Assembly (NCBI GenBank): GCA_905202215.1
Contig: CAJKRG010000034.1
Coordinates: 1-31,717, forward strand
DNA from: an uncultured Porphyromonadaceae bacterium
Lineage (GTDB): Bacteria > Bacteroidota > Bacteroidia > Bacteroidales > Muribaculaceae
Direction: 5' to 3'
DNA: 31,717 nucleotides
Shown: positions 1-9,346 of the stretch, piece by piece
Layout of the letters: each line of letters opens with the position of its first letter
How positions within the stretch are numbered: the first letter of the stretch is position 1
Made by a program: the position numbers and the translations under genes
The notes under the pieces: model-generated
Told to the model about the DNA's origin: nothing
What the model saw: only the letters and a program-made list of their open reading frames with translations
Databases searched by the model: none

Positions 1-195
1 TCCATCTCCGACTTTTTGGCCTGTGTTTTCACATATGTTATTAAACAACCTCTAAGAGTAGCCACACTGTTTGTGCTGCCGTTATATATGGGTCTGGCTT
101 ATAATGGGCTTTTGTCCGGCTTCTGCTTTCGTTCTTTTGCTTTGAAATTTACATATTTTAAGCAAAAAAACAGCTTGTTTTGGATAACTTGCTGA
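1..195 (+). other. Open frame entering from the left edge (possible 3' end of a gene)
   Basis: Frame 1 is open from the first base for 64 codons and closes with TGA at 193-195. The peptide is hydrophobic and aromatic (for example LRVATLFVLPLYMGLAYNG) and ends in a basic stretch. I recognise no domain. In AT-rich sequence an open frame of this length can occur by chance, so this may be intergenic sequence. Only sequence to the left of the window can decide. Confidence 0.2.
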
Positions 196-362
196 TTGTC
201 AATCTCATTCGGATTAATAATTTATTGTTAAAACTTTCTTAATTATTTAACATGAAAGTTTTTTACGAAATTTTTTTGTTTTATTGCGAAAAAAGAAGTA
301 ATTTAACGCCCTGAAATCATATCACGAATAAAAACCTAAATACCCAATTATCACAAAAGTCC

Positions 363-458
363 ATGGAACGCTTGAAATACATTAAAGCCACAGTCGTGGC
401 CCGTCTGTATGCGGGCGTATCTCCAGGGGATATGTGTACTATACCTCATGTAGCTTAA
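363..458 (+). other. 31-codon small ORF / possible structured leader upstream of the phosphoesterase-susCD operon
   Basis: An ATG at 363 opens 31 codons ending in TAA at 456-458. The peptide begins MERLKYIKATVVARLYAGVS. This stretch is clearly richer in GC than the AT-rich DNA on both sides. The same bases can fold: GCCCG 399-403 with CGGGC 412-416, ATCTC 419-423 with GGGAT 427-431, closed by CACA 389-392 with TGTG 433-436 and by ATTAA..GC 381-388 with GCTTAAT 453-459. It could be a leader peptide, a structured 5' leader, or both. I do not recognise the peptide. It lies about 105 bp before the phosphoesterase start. Confidence 0.35.
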
Positions 459-563
459 TACCATAGATTTAGCTTTTGATATTTTAAGACCATCCTTCTA
501 TAACAGGCAGAAAAACATCACGAAACAACACACAATTCGAAATTAGTATTTAACACCAGTTTT

Positions 564-2513
564 ATGAAAATTCCTAAATTTTTAATCGGACTGATGCTGA
601 CTGCGGCTTCGGGCCTATTTATAGTTTCTTGCGGCGACAGCAAGGACGAGCCGGATCCCGGGCCTAATGCCGGTATCAAGATCGAGCTTACGCTTCCGTC
701 CACAGTCGAACTGACCAAGGACGAACCGTGCACTCTTTCGATGGGCGCAGGCAGCGTAATCTATACCACCGACATTATCCAGCTTCAGGGTAGCGACGGC
801 AAACTCATCGACTGCCAGATAACGGCGGTCAATTCCGACTCTTTCACTTTCGCCATTCCCGCAGGTACAGCCGACGGCAGCTATCGAGTATATATCAAAC
901 GAGGCTCAGAGCGCAAGCAGCTCGGAACGATGAATCTTAAATTCCTGGCTGAAAAATGGCAACTTCAGGAGGGTACTACCGTTTTCGGTACTGTCAGCAC
1001 CGACCAGGGCCCTGTGGCCAACGTTGTGATCAGCGACGGCGTCGATTTTGCCGTCACTAACGCCGAAGGCCGCTACGAACTCAAATCGAAGAAGGCATAT
1101 AAATATGTGTTCATGTCGGTTCCATCGGGTTATGAGCCCAAGACCGCCGGTATCCTTCCGATCAATTACTTCCCTCTGACCGCAGCAGCCACCACACCCG
1201 AAAATGTCGACTTCAAGCTTACCAAGGTCGATCAGAGCAGCTACCGCGTGCTTTTCTTCGGCGACATGCATCTTGCCAACCGCAACGACGATCTGAAGCA
1301 GTTCGCCAAATTCGCCTCCGATGTGAATACAAACGGCAAGAAAGGCCGCACTTACGCCATCACCCTCGGCGACATGACCTGGGACATATACTGGTATGAC
1401 AATAACTTCCAGTTCGCCCAGTATCTCGATCTGATGAACAGTTCGTTTAAGAATCTCATGGTATACCACACCATCGGCAACCATGACAACGACTACAAGG
1501 CAAAGAACAATTTCGACGCCAAGAACGATTTTATTCTTTCGATCGCCCCGAACTACTATTCTTTCAATATAGGCGACGTACACTATGTGGTACTCGACAA
1601 TATCGATTGCAGCACTTACGACGGCACTACTTCACGCGACTACAAGCAGAAAGTATTCATTCCTCAGCTCCAGTGGCTTGCCAAAGATCTGAGTTATGTC
1701 GACAAGTCGACTCCTGTCATACTCACCATGCATGCACCTCTCTTCTACGCCAACGGTGCGACTACCTTCAAGAATGAACTCGAGAATGTGGCAGAGCTTC
1801 TGCCCATTCTGAAAGACTATAAAGTGCACTACGTGACCGGCCACACCCACAAGAGCTATAACGTGACCTCCGCCCACAGTGTGCTTAAGGATTATCCCGA
1901 TTTCATGGAGCATAACCAGACGGCGGTCTGCGGAGACTGGTGGTGGAGCGGCAAGCTTACTCCGGGCGCTCTCACCGCACACGACGGTTCTCCCGCCGGA
2001 TATTCCATATGGGATATCACCGGCAAGGATTTCAAATGGATCTATAAAGGCACCGGTCTTGACGAGAACATACAGTTCCGCACCTACGACCTCAACAATG
2101 TGAAATTCACCCAGGACGACATACCCGGTATCTCAGGCGACGCCGTGGCTTCATGGCAGCGTTACTGCGATGCATACAAAGGAGCCCCTGACAATAAGGT
2201 GCTCATCAACCTGTGGAACTATGATCCTGAATGGACTGTCACCGTCACCACTGAAACAGGCCAGACTCTCGAGGCCAAGCCCGTTATGGCATACGATCCT
2301 CTTCATATCGAGGCCATGAGCAAGAAGCGCTTCCAGAGCACCAAGACTTCGGCTCCCAACTTTATTACCCAGAACTGGTGTCACTTCTTCGAGGTTACCG
2401 CACCCGATGCAGACACCGACCTTACGATTACCGTAAAAGACCGCTTCGGCCGCACTTTCACCGAAAAGATGGCGCGTCCCAAGGCCTTCAATACCGCAGC
2501 GTATACCTGGTAA
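564..2513 (+). CDS. Surface lipoprotein calcineurin-like metallophosphoesterase
   Basis: The 649-aa protein starts with a lipoprotein signal peptide; the lipobox ends at Cys23 and is followed by GDSKDE, an acidic pattern like that on surface-exported Bacteroidetes lipoproteins. Residues about 40-130 look like an Ig-like domain. Residues about 135-195 (FGTVSTDQGPVANVVISDG...) resemble the N-terminal domain of Bacteroidales calcineurin-like phosphoesterases. The catalytic core carries the full dimetal motif set: GDMH (D234, H236), GDMTWD (D270), GNHD (N306, H307), H390 in MHAP, and GHTH (H427, H429). The C-terminal ~150 residues match the extra beta domain of this family. It should hydrolyse a phosphomonoester or phosphodiester; the substrate cannot be read from sequence. 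It heads the susC-susD operon, which suggests it removes phosphate from the imported ligand. Confidence 0.88.
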   Translation: MKIPKFLIGLMLTAASGLFIVSCGDSKDEPDPGPNAGIKIELTLPSTVELTKDEPCTLSMGAGSVIYTTDIIQLQGSDGKLIDCQITAVNSDSFTFAIPAGTADGSYRVYIKRGSERKQLGTMNLKFLAEKWQLQEGTTVFGTVSTDQGPVANVVISDGVDFAVTNAEGRYELKSKKAYKYVFMSVPSGYEPKTAGILPINYFPLTAAATTPENVDFKLTKVDQSSYRVLFFGDMHLANRNDDLKQFAKFASDVNTNGKKGRTYAITLGDMTWDIYWYDNNFQFAQYLDLMNSSFKNLMVYHTIGNHDNDYKAKNNFDAKNDFILSIAPNYYSFNIGDVHYVVLDNIDCSTYDGTTSRDYKQKVFIPQLQWLAKDLSYVDKSTPVILTMHAPLFYANGATTFKNELENVAELLPILKDYKVHYVTGHTHKSYNVTSAHSVLKDYPDFMEHNQTAVCGDWWWSGKLTPGALTAHDGSPAGYSIWDITGKDFKWIYKGTGLDENIQFRTYDLNNVKFTQDDIPGISGDAVASWQRYCDAYKGAPDNKVLINLWNYDPEWTVTVTTETGQTLEAKPVMAYDPLHIEAMSKKRFQSTKTSAPNFITQNWCHFFEVTAPDADTDLTITVKDRFGRTFTEKMARPKAFNTAAYTW

Positions 2514-2519
2514 CAGCGG

Positions 2520-2621
2520 GAATTATGAATTATGAATTAAGAATTATGAATTGACGGGTCATCGGCGGGCAACCGCAGGCTGTACATTCAATTCATAATT
2601 CATAATCCATAATTCATCATC
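2520..2621. repeat. Long imperfect inverted repeat built from GAATTAT units
   Basis: The left arm (2520-2553) and right arm (2589-2621) are reverse complements over about 33 bp with three mismatches, separated by a GC-rich loop of about 35 nt. The arms consist of repeated GAATTAT / ATAATTC heptamers. The element fills the gap between the phosphoesterase stop and the susC start. As RNA it would form a long AT-rich hairpin. It could act as an mRNA-stabilising or attenuating structure inside the operon, or be a dispersed REP-like or MITE-like element. Confidence 0.8.
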
Positions 2622-2659
2622 ACTTGAAATTATTTTCCAATCACACATTTCTATATTCT

Positions 2660-5600
2660 ATGAAACTATTCACAAGACTGATGCTCGTGCTTGCGATACT
2701 CCTGTCGACAACTTCGGCAGCGTTTGCACGCGAGGTGAAAGGCAACGTCGTGGATACCTCCGACGAGCCTCTGATCGGTGTCTCTGTGACCGCCGGGCAA
2801 AGCAAGACCGGTGTCTCCACCGACATCGACGGCAATTTCACCATTACCGTTCCCAATGGCCCTGTGACTCTCAAGTTCTCGTATGTCGGCTATACAGAAA
2901 AGACTGTCAATGTAGCCGCAGACCAGAGCGAAGTAAAAGTTGTCCTTGAGGAAAGTTCCACAATGCTCGAAGAGACCGTTGTCATCGGCTACGGTACTCA
3001 GAAGAAAGTAAACCTTACCGGAGCCGTGGCCACTGTCGACGGCGCCAAATTCGAAGACCGTACGGGCGGATCTGTCACCAACATGCTCCAGGGTGCTGTC
3101 GCCGGTCTTAATGTAAGCGTGACCAACGGTCGTCCCGGCACATCGGGCGATCTCAACATCCGCGGTACAACCTCTATCAACTCGGCCGGTCCTCTCGTGC
3201 TTATCGACGGTTCGGTAGGTGAGATCAACGACCTCAATCCCAACGATATCGATAACATATCTGTGATCAAGGACGCGTCGGCAGCCGCAGTCTACGGTGC
3301 CCGTGCGGCCTTCGGTGTCGTGCTTATCACCACCAAGAGCGGTCAGGAAAAAGACGGCAAGGCAACCGTGCGCTACAGCGGCCGCTTCGGCTGGACAAAG
3401 CCGACCACTTCCACCGAATACGAAACCCGCGGCTACTGGTCGGTATATACCGTCAACGAATTCTTCATGGCTGATTCCGGTCAGCCCTACTGGAAATATT
3501 CCGACTACGACATGCAGCAGCTTCTTGCGCGTGTCAACGACAAGACCGAGCACCCCGACCGTCCCTGGGTTGTGGAGGAAAACCGCAACGGACGCAACCA
3601 GTGGTACTACTATGCAAACCACGACTGGTATCACTCGCTCTTCCGCGACACCCGTCCGCAGCAGCAGCACAATATCTCGGTTTCGGGCGGCAACAAGGCC
3701 GTGAAATACTTCGTGTCGGGCGGTTTCGACCGTCAGGAAGGTATGCTCAAGGTAATTCCCGACGTATACAAGAAGTACAATATGCGCAGCAAGATCGACT
3801 TCAACATCAACAAGTGGATCACAATGAGCAACAATACTTCGTTCTTCGGCTCCACCTACGACTATCAAGGCCGTTCAAGCGTCGACGCCACTCTCGGCTA
3901 TGTAGGTCGTCACGCCCTTGCCTGTGTGCCCCTGATGAACCCCGACGGCTCGCAGATACGCGAGACTCCCTATGCAAGCTATGCTGTCGGCAACAGCCGT
4001 CACTCGCAGATTATCGACGGCAAACACCCGAATGTCGACAAAAAGACCGACTTCACCACTACTTTCCGTCTCAACATCAATCCTATCAAGCAGCTCACCG
4101 TTACAGCTGACTTCACATACCGTTTCTATCAGACCCGCAACCAGAACCGCGGCAACAACGTATACTGGCGTCAGGTGCCCGACGAGGAACTGCGCATATG
4201 GGATTCGGGTGCCGGTCTCAACGACCTCCGCGAGAGCATAAATACCCGCAATTACTATGCTGTCAACGCTTTCGCAACATATAAGGAGACATTCGCCGAA
4301 AACCATAACTTCCAGATCATGGCCGGTTACAACTACGAGCGTCTCAACATCGTGAACCGCGGCATGTCGGCCGAAAATCTCATTTCGGAAGATCTTACCG
4401 ACTTCAACCTTGTAGGTGTGAACAGCAACGGCGACAAGATTTCCGACGTCACCGGCAGCCAGAACCAGTATGCCCTCGAAGGTATCTTCGGCCGTATCAA
4501 CTATGACTTCAAAGGCAAATACCTCCTCGAACTCTCGGGCCGCTACGACGGCACCTCGCGTTTCGGCAAGGGTCACCGCTGGGGCTTCTTCCCCTCGGGT
4601 TCTGTCGGCTGGCGCTTCTCCGAAGAAGAATTCTTCGCCTCTCTGCGTCCTCTCTTCAGCAACGCCAAGCTCCGTCTCTCTTACGGCGAACTCGGCAACC
4701 AGAATGTATCGTCCTATTATACCTTCCTCCGTCTTATCACAAGCCATAAGTTCGACAGCTTCACTTTCGACGGAGCCAACAAGGCAGCCTATACATCGCT
4801 CGGCGCACCTATCGCGTCCGACATGACATGGGAGACTTCCAAGCAGTGGGACCTCGGTCTCGACTTCTCCATGCTTAACAACCGTCTCTCGTTCACCGGT
4901 GACCTCTATATCCGCGATACCAAAAACATGCTCACCGACGGTATCGCACTTCCTTCGGTATACGGCGCCGATCCCCCACAGATGAATACCGCCGACCTCC
5001 GCACCAAGGGCTACGAGGCTGCAATCTCCTGGAACGACAACTTCCAGCTCTTCGGCCATCCCTTCACATACAGCGTCGGCTTCAACATTTCAGACTACCG
5101 CTCCGAAATCACCCGCTACGACAACCCGACCAAGTCTTTTGCAAAGGACTACTACGTAGGCAAGCGTATCGGCGAAATCTGGGGCTACAAGGTAGACGGC
5201 TACTTCAAGACCACCGAAGAAGCTCAGGAATATGCCAAGCAGGTTGACCTCGGCTATGTCACCAAACGTGTGACCGGCGGCTGGCAGGCCGGCGACCTCA
5301 AGTATCTCGACCTTGACGGCGACAATAAGATCGGTGTAGGCGGCAATACCGTCGACGATCCCGGTGACCGCACCGTCCTCGGTAATTCGCTCGCTTCGCT
5401 TCAGTATGGTATCAACGCCTCGATCCGCTACTTCGGTTTCGATGTCAGCGCCTTCTTCCAGGGCACCGGCAACCACTACTGGTATCCCACCGGTCAGTGC
5501 ATGCCTTTCTGGGGCGCTTACTCCTACTCTTATGTCTCGTTCCTCCGCAGCGACTTCCGCGATCTCGTGTGGAGCGAAGACAATCCGGACGCTTACTTCC

Positions 5601-5914
5601 CCCGTCCTATGGCATATGCGGCTACCTCGGGTACGCTCAGCTTTGTCAACGACCGTTATCTCCAGAATCTCCGCTATCTCCGCTTCAAGAATCTGACCGT
5701 AGGCTATACCGTGCCTCAGAAGTGGACCAAGAAAGCCTATATCGAGAAACTTCGCGTATATTTCACCGGCGAAAACCTCTGCTACTGGTCGCCTCTGAAG
5801 AAAAACACCAAGTGGCTCGACCCCGAAAGTGCATACAGCCGTTCCGAACAGAACAACAACCTTGCATACACTTTCCCCAAAACCTATATGATAGGTGTGG
5901 ACATCACTTTCTAA
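2660..5914 (+). CDS. SusC/RagA-family TonB-dependent outer-membrane transporter
   Basis: This 1084-aa outer-membrane importer takes up ligand captured by its SusD partner, powered by TonB. I chose ATG 2660 because a Sec signal peptide starts there (MKLFTRLMLVLAILLS, cleavage near residue 23); an upstream in-frame TTG at 2624 adds a non-signal prefix. Residues about 26-97 form the carboxypeptidase-regulatory-like domain typical of SusC (VGYTEKTV). The TonB-box region is ETVVIGYGTQ at 105-114. The plug follows, with the family signatures LNIRGTTSIN, PLVLIDG and IKDASAAAVYGARAAFGVV (to about residue 220). The rest is a 22-strand-type barrel ending in an aromatic-poor GVDITF terminus. Length is normal for the family. 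The gene lies 20 bp before susD. Confidence 0.95.
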   Translation: MKLFTRLMLVLAILLSTTSAAFAREVKGNVVDTSDEPLIGVSVTAGQSKTGVSTDIDGNFTITVPNGPVTLKFSYVGYTEKTVNVAADQSEVKVVLEESSTMLEETVVIGYGTQKKVNLTGAVATVDGAKFEDRTGGSVTNMLQGAVAGLNVSVTNGRPGTSGDLNIRGTTSINSAGPLVLIDGSVGEINDLNPNDIDNISVIKDASAAAVYGARAAFGVVLITTKSGQEKDGKATVRYSGRFGWTKPTTSTEYETRGYWSVYTVNEFFMADSGQPYWKYSDYDMQQLLARVNDKTEHPDRPWVVEENRNGRNQWYYYANHDWYHSLFRDTRPQQQHNISVSGGNKAVKYFVSGGFDRQEGMLKVIPDVYKKYNMRSKIDFNINKWITMSNNTSFFGSTYDYQGRSSVDATLGYVGRHALACVPLMNPDGSQIRETPYASYAVGNSRHSQIIDGKHPNVDKKTDFTTTFRLNINPIKQLTVTADFTYRFYQTRNQNRGNNVYWRQVPDEELRIWDSGAGLNDLRESINTRNYYAVNAFATYKETFAENHNFQIMAGYNYERLNIVNRGMSAENLISEDLTDFNLVGVNSNGDKISDVTGSQNQYALEGIFGRINYDFKGKYLLELSGRYDGTSRFGKGHRWGFFPSGSVGWRFSEEEFFASLRPLFSNAKLRLSYGELGNQNVSSYYTFLRLITSHKFDSFTFDGANKAAYTSLGAPIASDMTWETSKQWDLGLDFSMLNNRLSFTGDLYIRDTKNMLTDGIALPSVYGADPPQMNTADLRTKGYEAAISWNDNFQLFGHPFTYSVGFNISDYRSEITRYDNPTKSFAKDYYVGKRIGEIWGYKVDGYFKTTEEAQEYAKQVDLGYVTKRVTGGWQAGDLKYLDLDGDNKIGVGGNTVDDPGDRTVLGNSLASLQYGINASIRYFGFDVSAFFQGTGNHYWYPTGQCMPFWGAYSYSYVSFLRSDFRDLVWSEDNPDAYFPRPMAYAATSGTLSFVNDRYLQNLRYLRFKNLTVGYTVPQKWTKKAYIEKLRVYFTGENLCYWSPLKKNTKWLDPESAYSRSEQNNNLAYTFPKTYMIGVDITF

Positions 5915-5934
5915 TCTCTTAAGCCATCTCTACA

Positions 5935-7743
5935 ATGAAAAAAGCAATATTAGGTCTTTCGGTAGCTCTGCTGGCCCTCACATCGTGTGAGGACGCCATC
6001 GACCTCACCCCTCAGGACCGCGTGTCGGAGTCGGACTATTTCAAGACTGCCGCCGACCTGGAGATGTTCTCCAACCCGTTGTACAATAACCTGCTCGACA
6101 AGGAGCCCGAACGCGAGAAGAGCGACTTCTATCTCACGCAGACCCTTTCCGACGTAATGCTCGGCGGTCAGAAACGCGTGACTCCCACCTCGGCCGGTTC
6201 GGGCGGCTGGAGCTGGGCTCAGCTTCGTCGTATCAACAGTCTTCTCGACCGCGCCGACCGTTGTCCCGACGCAGCTGCGGTAGCCAAATATACCGGTGTG
6301 ACACGTTTCTTCCGCGCATACTTCTATTTCGAGAAGGTGCAGCGTTTCGGCGATGTGCCCTGGTATGAGCATGAACTCGGTTCCGCCGACGGGGCTCTCT
6401 TCAACCCCCGCGATTCGCGCGAGCTGGTGATGTCGAAGGTTGTCGAAGATCTTGACTACGCCATCGCCAATTGCCCTGCAAAGGCAGCCGAACCCAACAA
6501 TCCCTATCGTGTGACCCGTGGCGCGGCGCTGGCTCTCAAGGCCCGCGTATGTCTCTTCGAAGGTACTTTCCGCAAGTATCACAATATTTCGCTCGAAGGT
6601 CATGACTACAACTGGTATCTCGAACAGGCTGCCGACGCCGCCAAAAAGCTTATGGACAGCAAGGAATATAAGCTTTACAGCACCGGCAAGCCCGCCGAAG
6701 ACTACCTCAGCCTCTTTACATTCGACGATGCCAATACCGACGAGTATATTCTCGCAATCCGCTTCGGCTCGGCCACAGGCGCTTTCCACGAAGCCGCCTC
6801 TTCGACCCTCCAGCCTACCGGCGGTACTCCCGGCTTCCCCCGCAAGCTTGTCTACCAGTATCTGATGAAGGACGGCAGCCGTTATACCGATCAGGCCGGC
6901 TATGCCACAAAGAGCTTCGTCGACCTGGTGAAAGACCGCGACCCGCGTCTGGCCCAGACTATCCGCACCACCGGCTATCACCGTATCGGCCGCACCGACA
7001 TTCTCGCTCCCGATTTCTCTGCATCGACCACAGGCTTCCAGCCCATCAAGTTCGTGCAGGGCCCCGACGGAGCCGGCGGTCAGCTCGACAACAAGCGCTC
7101 GACCTGCGATATGCCCGTGCTCCGCTATGGTGAGGCGCTCCTTGCCTATGCCGAGGCCAAGGCCGAGGCCGGAACTCTCACGCAGAGCGACCTCGACATC
7201 TCCATCAATCTTCTCCGCGACCGCGCAGGCATGCCTCACATGAGTCTCGCGCAGGCAAATGCAAATCCCGATCCATTCCTCGAAGATCCTGACTTCGGCT
7301 ACACCAACGTCACCGGCTCCAACAAGGGTGTGATTCTCGAAATCCGCCGCGAGCGTGCCGTCGAGTTCGTAATGGAAGGCCAGCGCATGTCCGACCTTCT
7401 CCGCTGGCGTGCCGGCTACTGCCTCGACCAGGATATCTACGGCATGTATTTCCCCGGTCCCGGCGAATATGACCTCACAGGCGACGGTGTGCCCGATCTT
7501 TATCTCTATACCTCATCGCAGGCCAAACCCAGCGTGAAGAACGCCCAGGTATATCAGATAGGTTCCGAGCTCATTCTTTCAAACGGCAATTCAGGCTATA
7601 CCTACTATCACAAGTCGCAGCCCCGCAACGGCTGGAATGATTACCGCGACTACTACTACGGTATTCCTATCGATGACATTTCGCTCAACCCCAATCTTAT
7701 CCAGAATCCCGGCTGGGATGACATCAAGCGTTCCGGAAATTAA
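5935..7743 (+). CDS. SusD/RagB-family glycan-binding lipoprotein
   Basis: This 602-aa lipoprotein should form the lid of the preceding SusC pore and bind the ligand at the cell surface. The signal peptide ends in the lipobox LTSC, with lipidated Cys18, followed by EDAIDLTPQDRVSESDYF, the characteristic SusD opening. Helical TPR-like segments follow (RFFRAYFYFEKVQRFGDVPW, ALALKARVCLFEGT). The C-terminal part has the family pattern DMPVLRYGEALLAYAEAKAE, INLLRDRAGMPH and RRERAVEFVMEGQRMSDLLRW. It starts 20 bp after susC and ends 24 bp before the next gene, consistent with one transcript. The ligand is not evident; sugar specificity cannot be read from SusD sequence by eye. Confidence 0.95.
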   Translation: MKKAILGLSVALLALTSCEDAIDLTPQDRVSESDYFKTAADLEMFSNPLYNNLLDKEPEREKSDFYLTQTLSDVMLGGQKRVTPTSAGSGGWSWAQLRRINSLLDRADRCPDAAAVAKYTGVTRFFRAYFYFEKVQRFGDVPWYEHELGSADGALFNPRDSRELVMSKVVEDLDYAIANCPAKAAEPNNPYRVTRGAALALKARVCLFEGTFRKYHNISLEGHDYNWYLEQAADAAKKLMDSKEYKLYSTGKPAEDYLSLFTFDDANTDEYILAIRFGSATGAFHEAASSTLQPTGGTPGFPRKLVYQYLMKDGSRYTDQAGYATKSFVDLVKDRDPRLAQTIRTTGYHRIGRTDILAPDFSASTTGFQPIKFVQGPDGAGGQLDNKRSTCDMPVLRYGEALLAYAEAKAEAGTLTQSDLDISINLLRDRAGMPHMSLAQANANPDPFLEDPDFGYTNVTGSNKGVILEIRRERAVEFVMEGQRMSDLLRWRAGYCLDQDIYGMYFPGPGEYDLTGDGVPDLYLYTSSQAKPSVKNAQVYQIGSELILSNGNSGYTYYHKSQPRNGWNDYRDYYYGIPIDDISLNPNLIQNPGWDDIKRSGN

Positions 7744-7767
7744 TTTATCCTCTTTGATAACTGAATC

Positions 7768-9267
7768 ATGAAGAAATTAAATATCTATATATTCGCGCTT
7801 CTCGGCATTCTCGGCTGCACACTGGCAGCATGCGATGACGACGACGTAACGATTGCAAAGGCCGTACTCGCCAGCGCGCCCAGCCTTACGTTCGAGGGTC
7901 TCTCGGCCCAGCCCCAGTCTATTCTGGTGTATGCCGACGCCGACTGGTATTCCGAGGCTCCCGACTATGTTACGATTTCTCCCGCAACCGGCCACGGAGG
8001 CACTACGGAGGTGACCATCAGCATGGCCGACAATCTCCGTGACGGCGCTCTCGACAATCCCCGTCAGATCGACGTCCTTTTCCGCGGCACCACAAAGAAG
8101 AGTATCGCTACAGTGACCCTCTTCCAGCTCGGCGACAACTACCGCGGTATTGCCGACTACTCCATCTTCGAGATGGCCTCGACACCTGACAAGACCGCTA
8201 TGGTAATGCCCGGAATTACGGTAGTGGACAATTTCGTGAAAGGTCAACTTGTGACAGACGGAACCGACTTCGCTTATGCCACGGGCTTCCCCGAGGGTAT
8301 GGTTCCGGGCGCAGTCGGAACCCTTCAGGGTCATAAGGCCTCCGATGAAGCCGGTTACCCGTATGTCGAAGGAGAATTCTTTATCGCTTCGGGAACCGCC
8401 GAGGTCGCCCACGGCGAACCTGCCGATATTACCGACGCTCTTGACTCATATTCTCCCGACGCGATGAAGTTTGTTTCCGTGACGGGCCATGTCGACGGCA
8501 ATGCGCTTTATGTGGACGGTCAGACATCAAGTGTGATTGCAGCTGATGCTGTCGAAGGTGTTGTCTTCAGTGATCTTGCAAACCATAATGTGAAGGTTTG
8601 CGGTTACTTCGCCGGAAAGGCCGGCAAGACGCTCCGTCTGCTTGCCACTTCGATAGAAGACCTCGGCATGTATCAGGTAGTATACTGGAGCGAAGACTGG
8701 GAATGGCTCGAACCCTGGTCGGTTGCCTCCGGTGCCGGCGACCATGTCGGAACCGATGATATGGGTGCTTCCGCTCCGGCTCTGACTTCTGTCAAGACCA
8801 TGGTCGATGGAAAGGAAATCTCATGTTTCGAATACATCGAATCGCGCGGTTATAAGTTTGTCTATGACAAGAATGATAACAAGCGCACCTACCTCCAGCG
8901 CAATTACCTCAAATTCGGTAAGACCGGTAACCATAGCGGTATAATACTGCCGTCGATTACCACCGTGCCCGAAGGTGAGAATGTCGTCATCACATTCGAC
9001 TGGGCTGTGATGCGTCAGGGATCCGGCAAGATCGATCCTGTGACACTTTATGTCGAGGTTCAGAACGGCGATGATGTCAAGAGATTCGATATTCCGCCGA
9101 CAGGCTGGGAAGACGGTCATAAGCTGGAGTGGATCAAAGCTACGGCAGACCTTTCAGGCATTAAGATCGATAAGGATACCAAAATTACCATTTCGCAGAA
9201 CGAATGGGAAGTCGGCACCGCCAACCGCTGGATGCTCGACAATATCAAGATTCTTCCCAAGGAATAA
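7768..9267 (+). CDS. BACON-like surface lipoprotein, third gene of the SusCD locus
   Basis: The 499-aa protein has a lipoprotein signal with Cys22 followed by DDDD, an acidic stretch expected to direct the protein to the cell surface. Residues about 38-125 look like a BACON-type beta-sandwich (SAPSLTFEGLSAQPQSILV, ADADWYSEAPDYVTISPATG). The middle (about 130-300) resembles the OB-like or DUF5689-like region of Bacteroidales surface lipoproteins. The C-terminal ~190 residues (from YWSEDWEWLEPW) look like a jelly-roll domain ending in NRWMLDNIKILPKE. By position it takes the place of SusE/SusF-type surface glycan-binding proteins. No catalytic motif is visible. The domain names are my inference from residue patterns. 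Confidence 0.75.
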   Translation: MKKLNIYIFALLGILGCTLAACDDDDVTIAKAVLASAPSLTFEGLSAQPQSILVYADADWYSEAPDYVTISPATGHGGTTEVTISMADNLRDGALDNPRQIDVLFRGTTKKSIATVTLFQLGDNYRGIADYSIFEMASTPDKTAMVMPGITVVDNFVKGQLVTDGTDFAYATGFPEGMVPGAVGTLQGHKASDEAGYPYVEGEFFIASGTAEVAHGEPADITDALDSYSPDAMKFVSVTGHVDGNALYVDGQTSSVIAADAVEGVVFSDLANHNVKVCGYFAGKAGKTLRLLATSIEDLGMYQVVYWSEDWEWLEPWSVASGAGDHVGTDDMGASAPALTSVKTMVDGKEISCFEYIESRGYKFVYDKNDNKRTYLQRNYLKFGKTGNHSGIILPSITTVPEGENVVITFDWAVMRQGSGKIDPVTLYVEVQNGDDVKRFDIPPTGWEDGHKLEWIKATADLSGIKIDKDTKITISQNEWEVGTANRWMLDNIKILPKE

Positions 9268-9288
9268 ACCCTGTTAAATACTAATCCT

Positions 9289-9328
9289 GAAAAGGGTGCG
9301 CCGAGTTCGCTCGACGCACCCTTTTTTT
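9289..9328 (+). terminator. Intrinsic terminator ending the SusCD operon
   Basis: GGGTGCG (9294-9300) pairs with CGCACCC (9315-9321). An inner CGAG/CTCG stem with a TTCG tetraloop follows one C.A mismatch. Seven T residues follow (9322-9328). The preceding AAAA could give a weaker terminator for the convergent transposase gene. Confidence 0.9.
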
Positions 9329-9346
9329 GATTTCAGTTACTTCCGT

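Noticed and set aside
3875..5059. Open frame of about 395 codons antisense to susC
   Set aside because: This is a shadow of the SusC barrel region with no domain features.
5950..7239. Open frame of about 430 codons antisense to susD
   Set aside because: This is a shadow of a clear SusD gene; no promoter or start context supports it.
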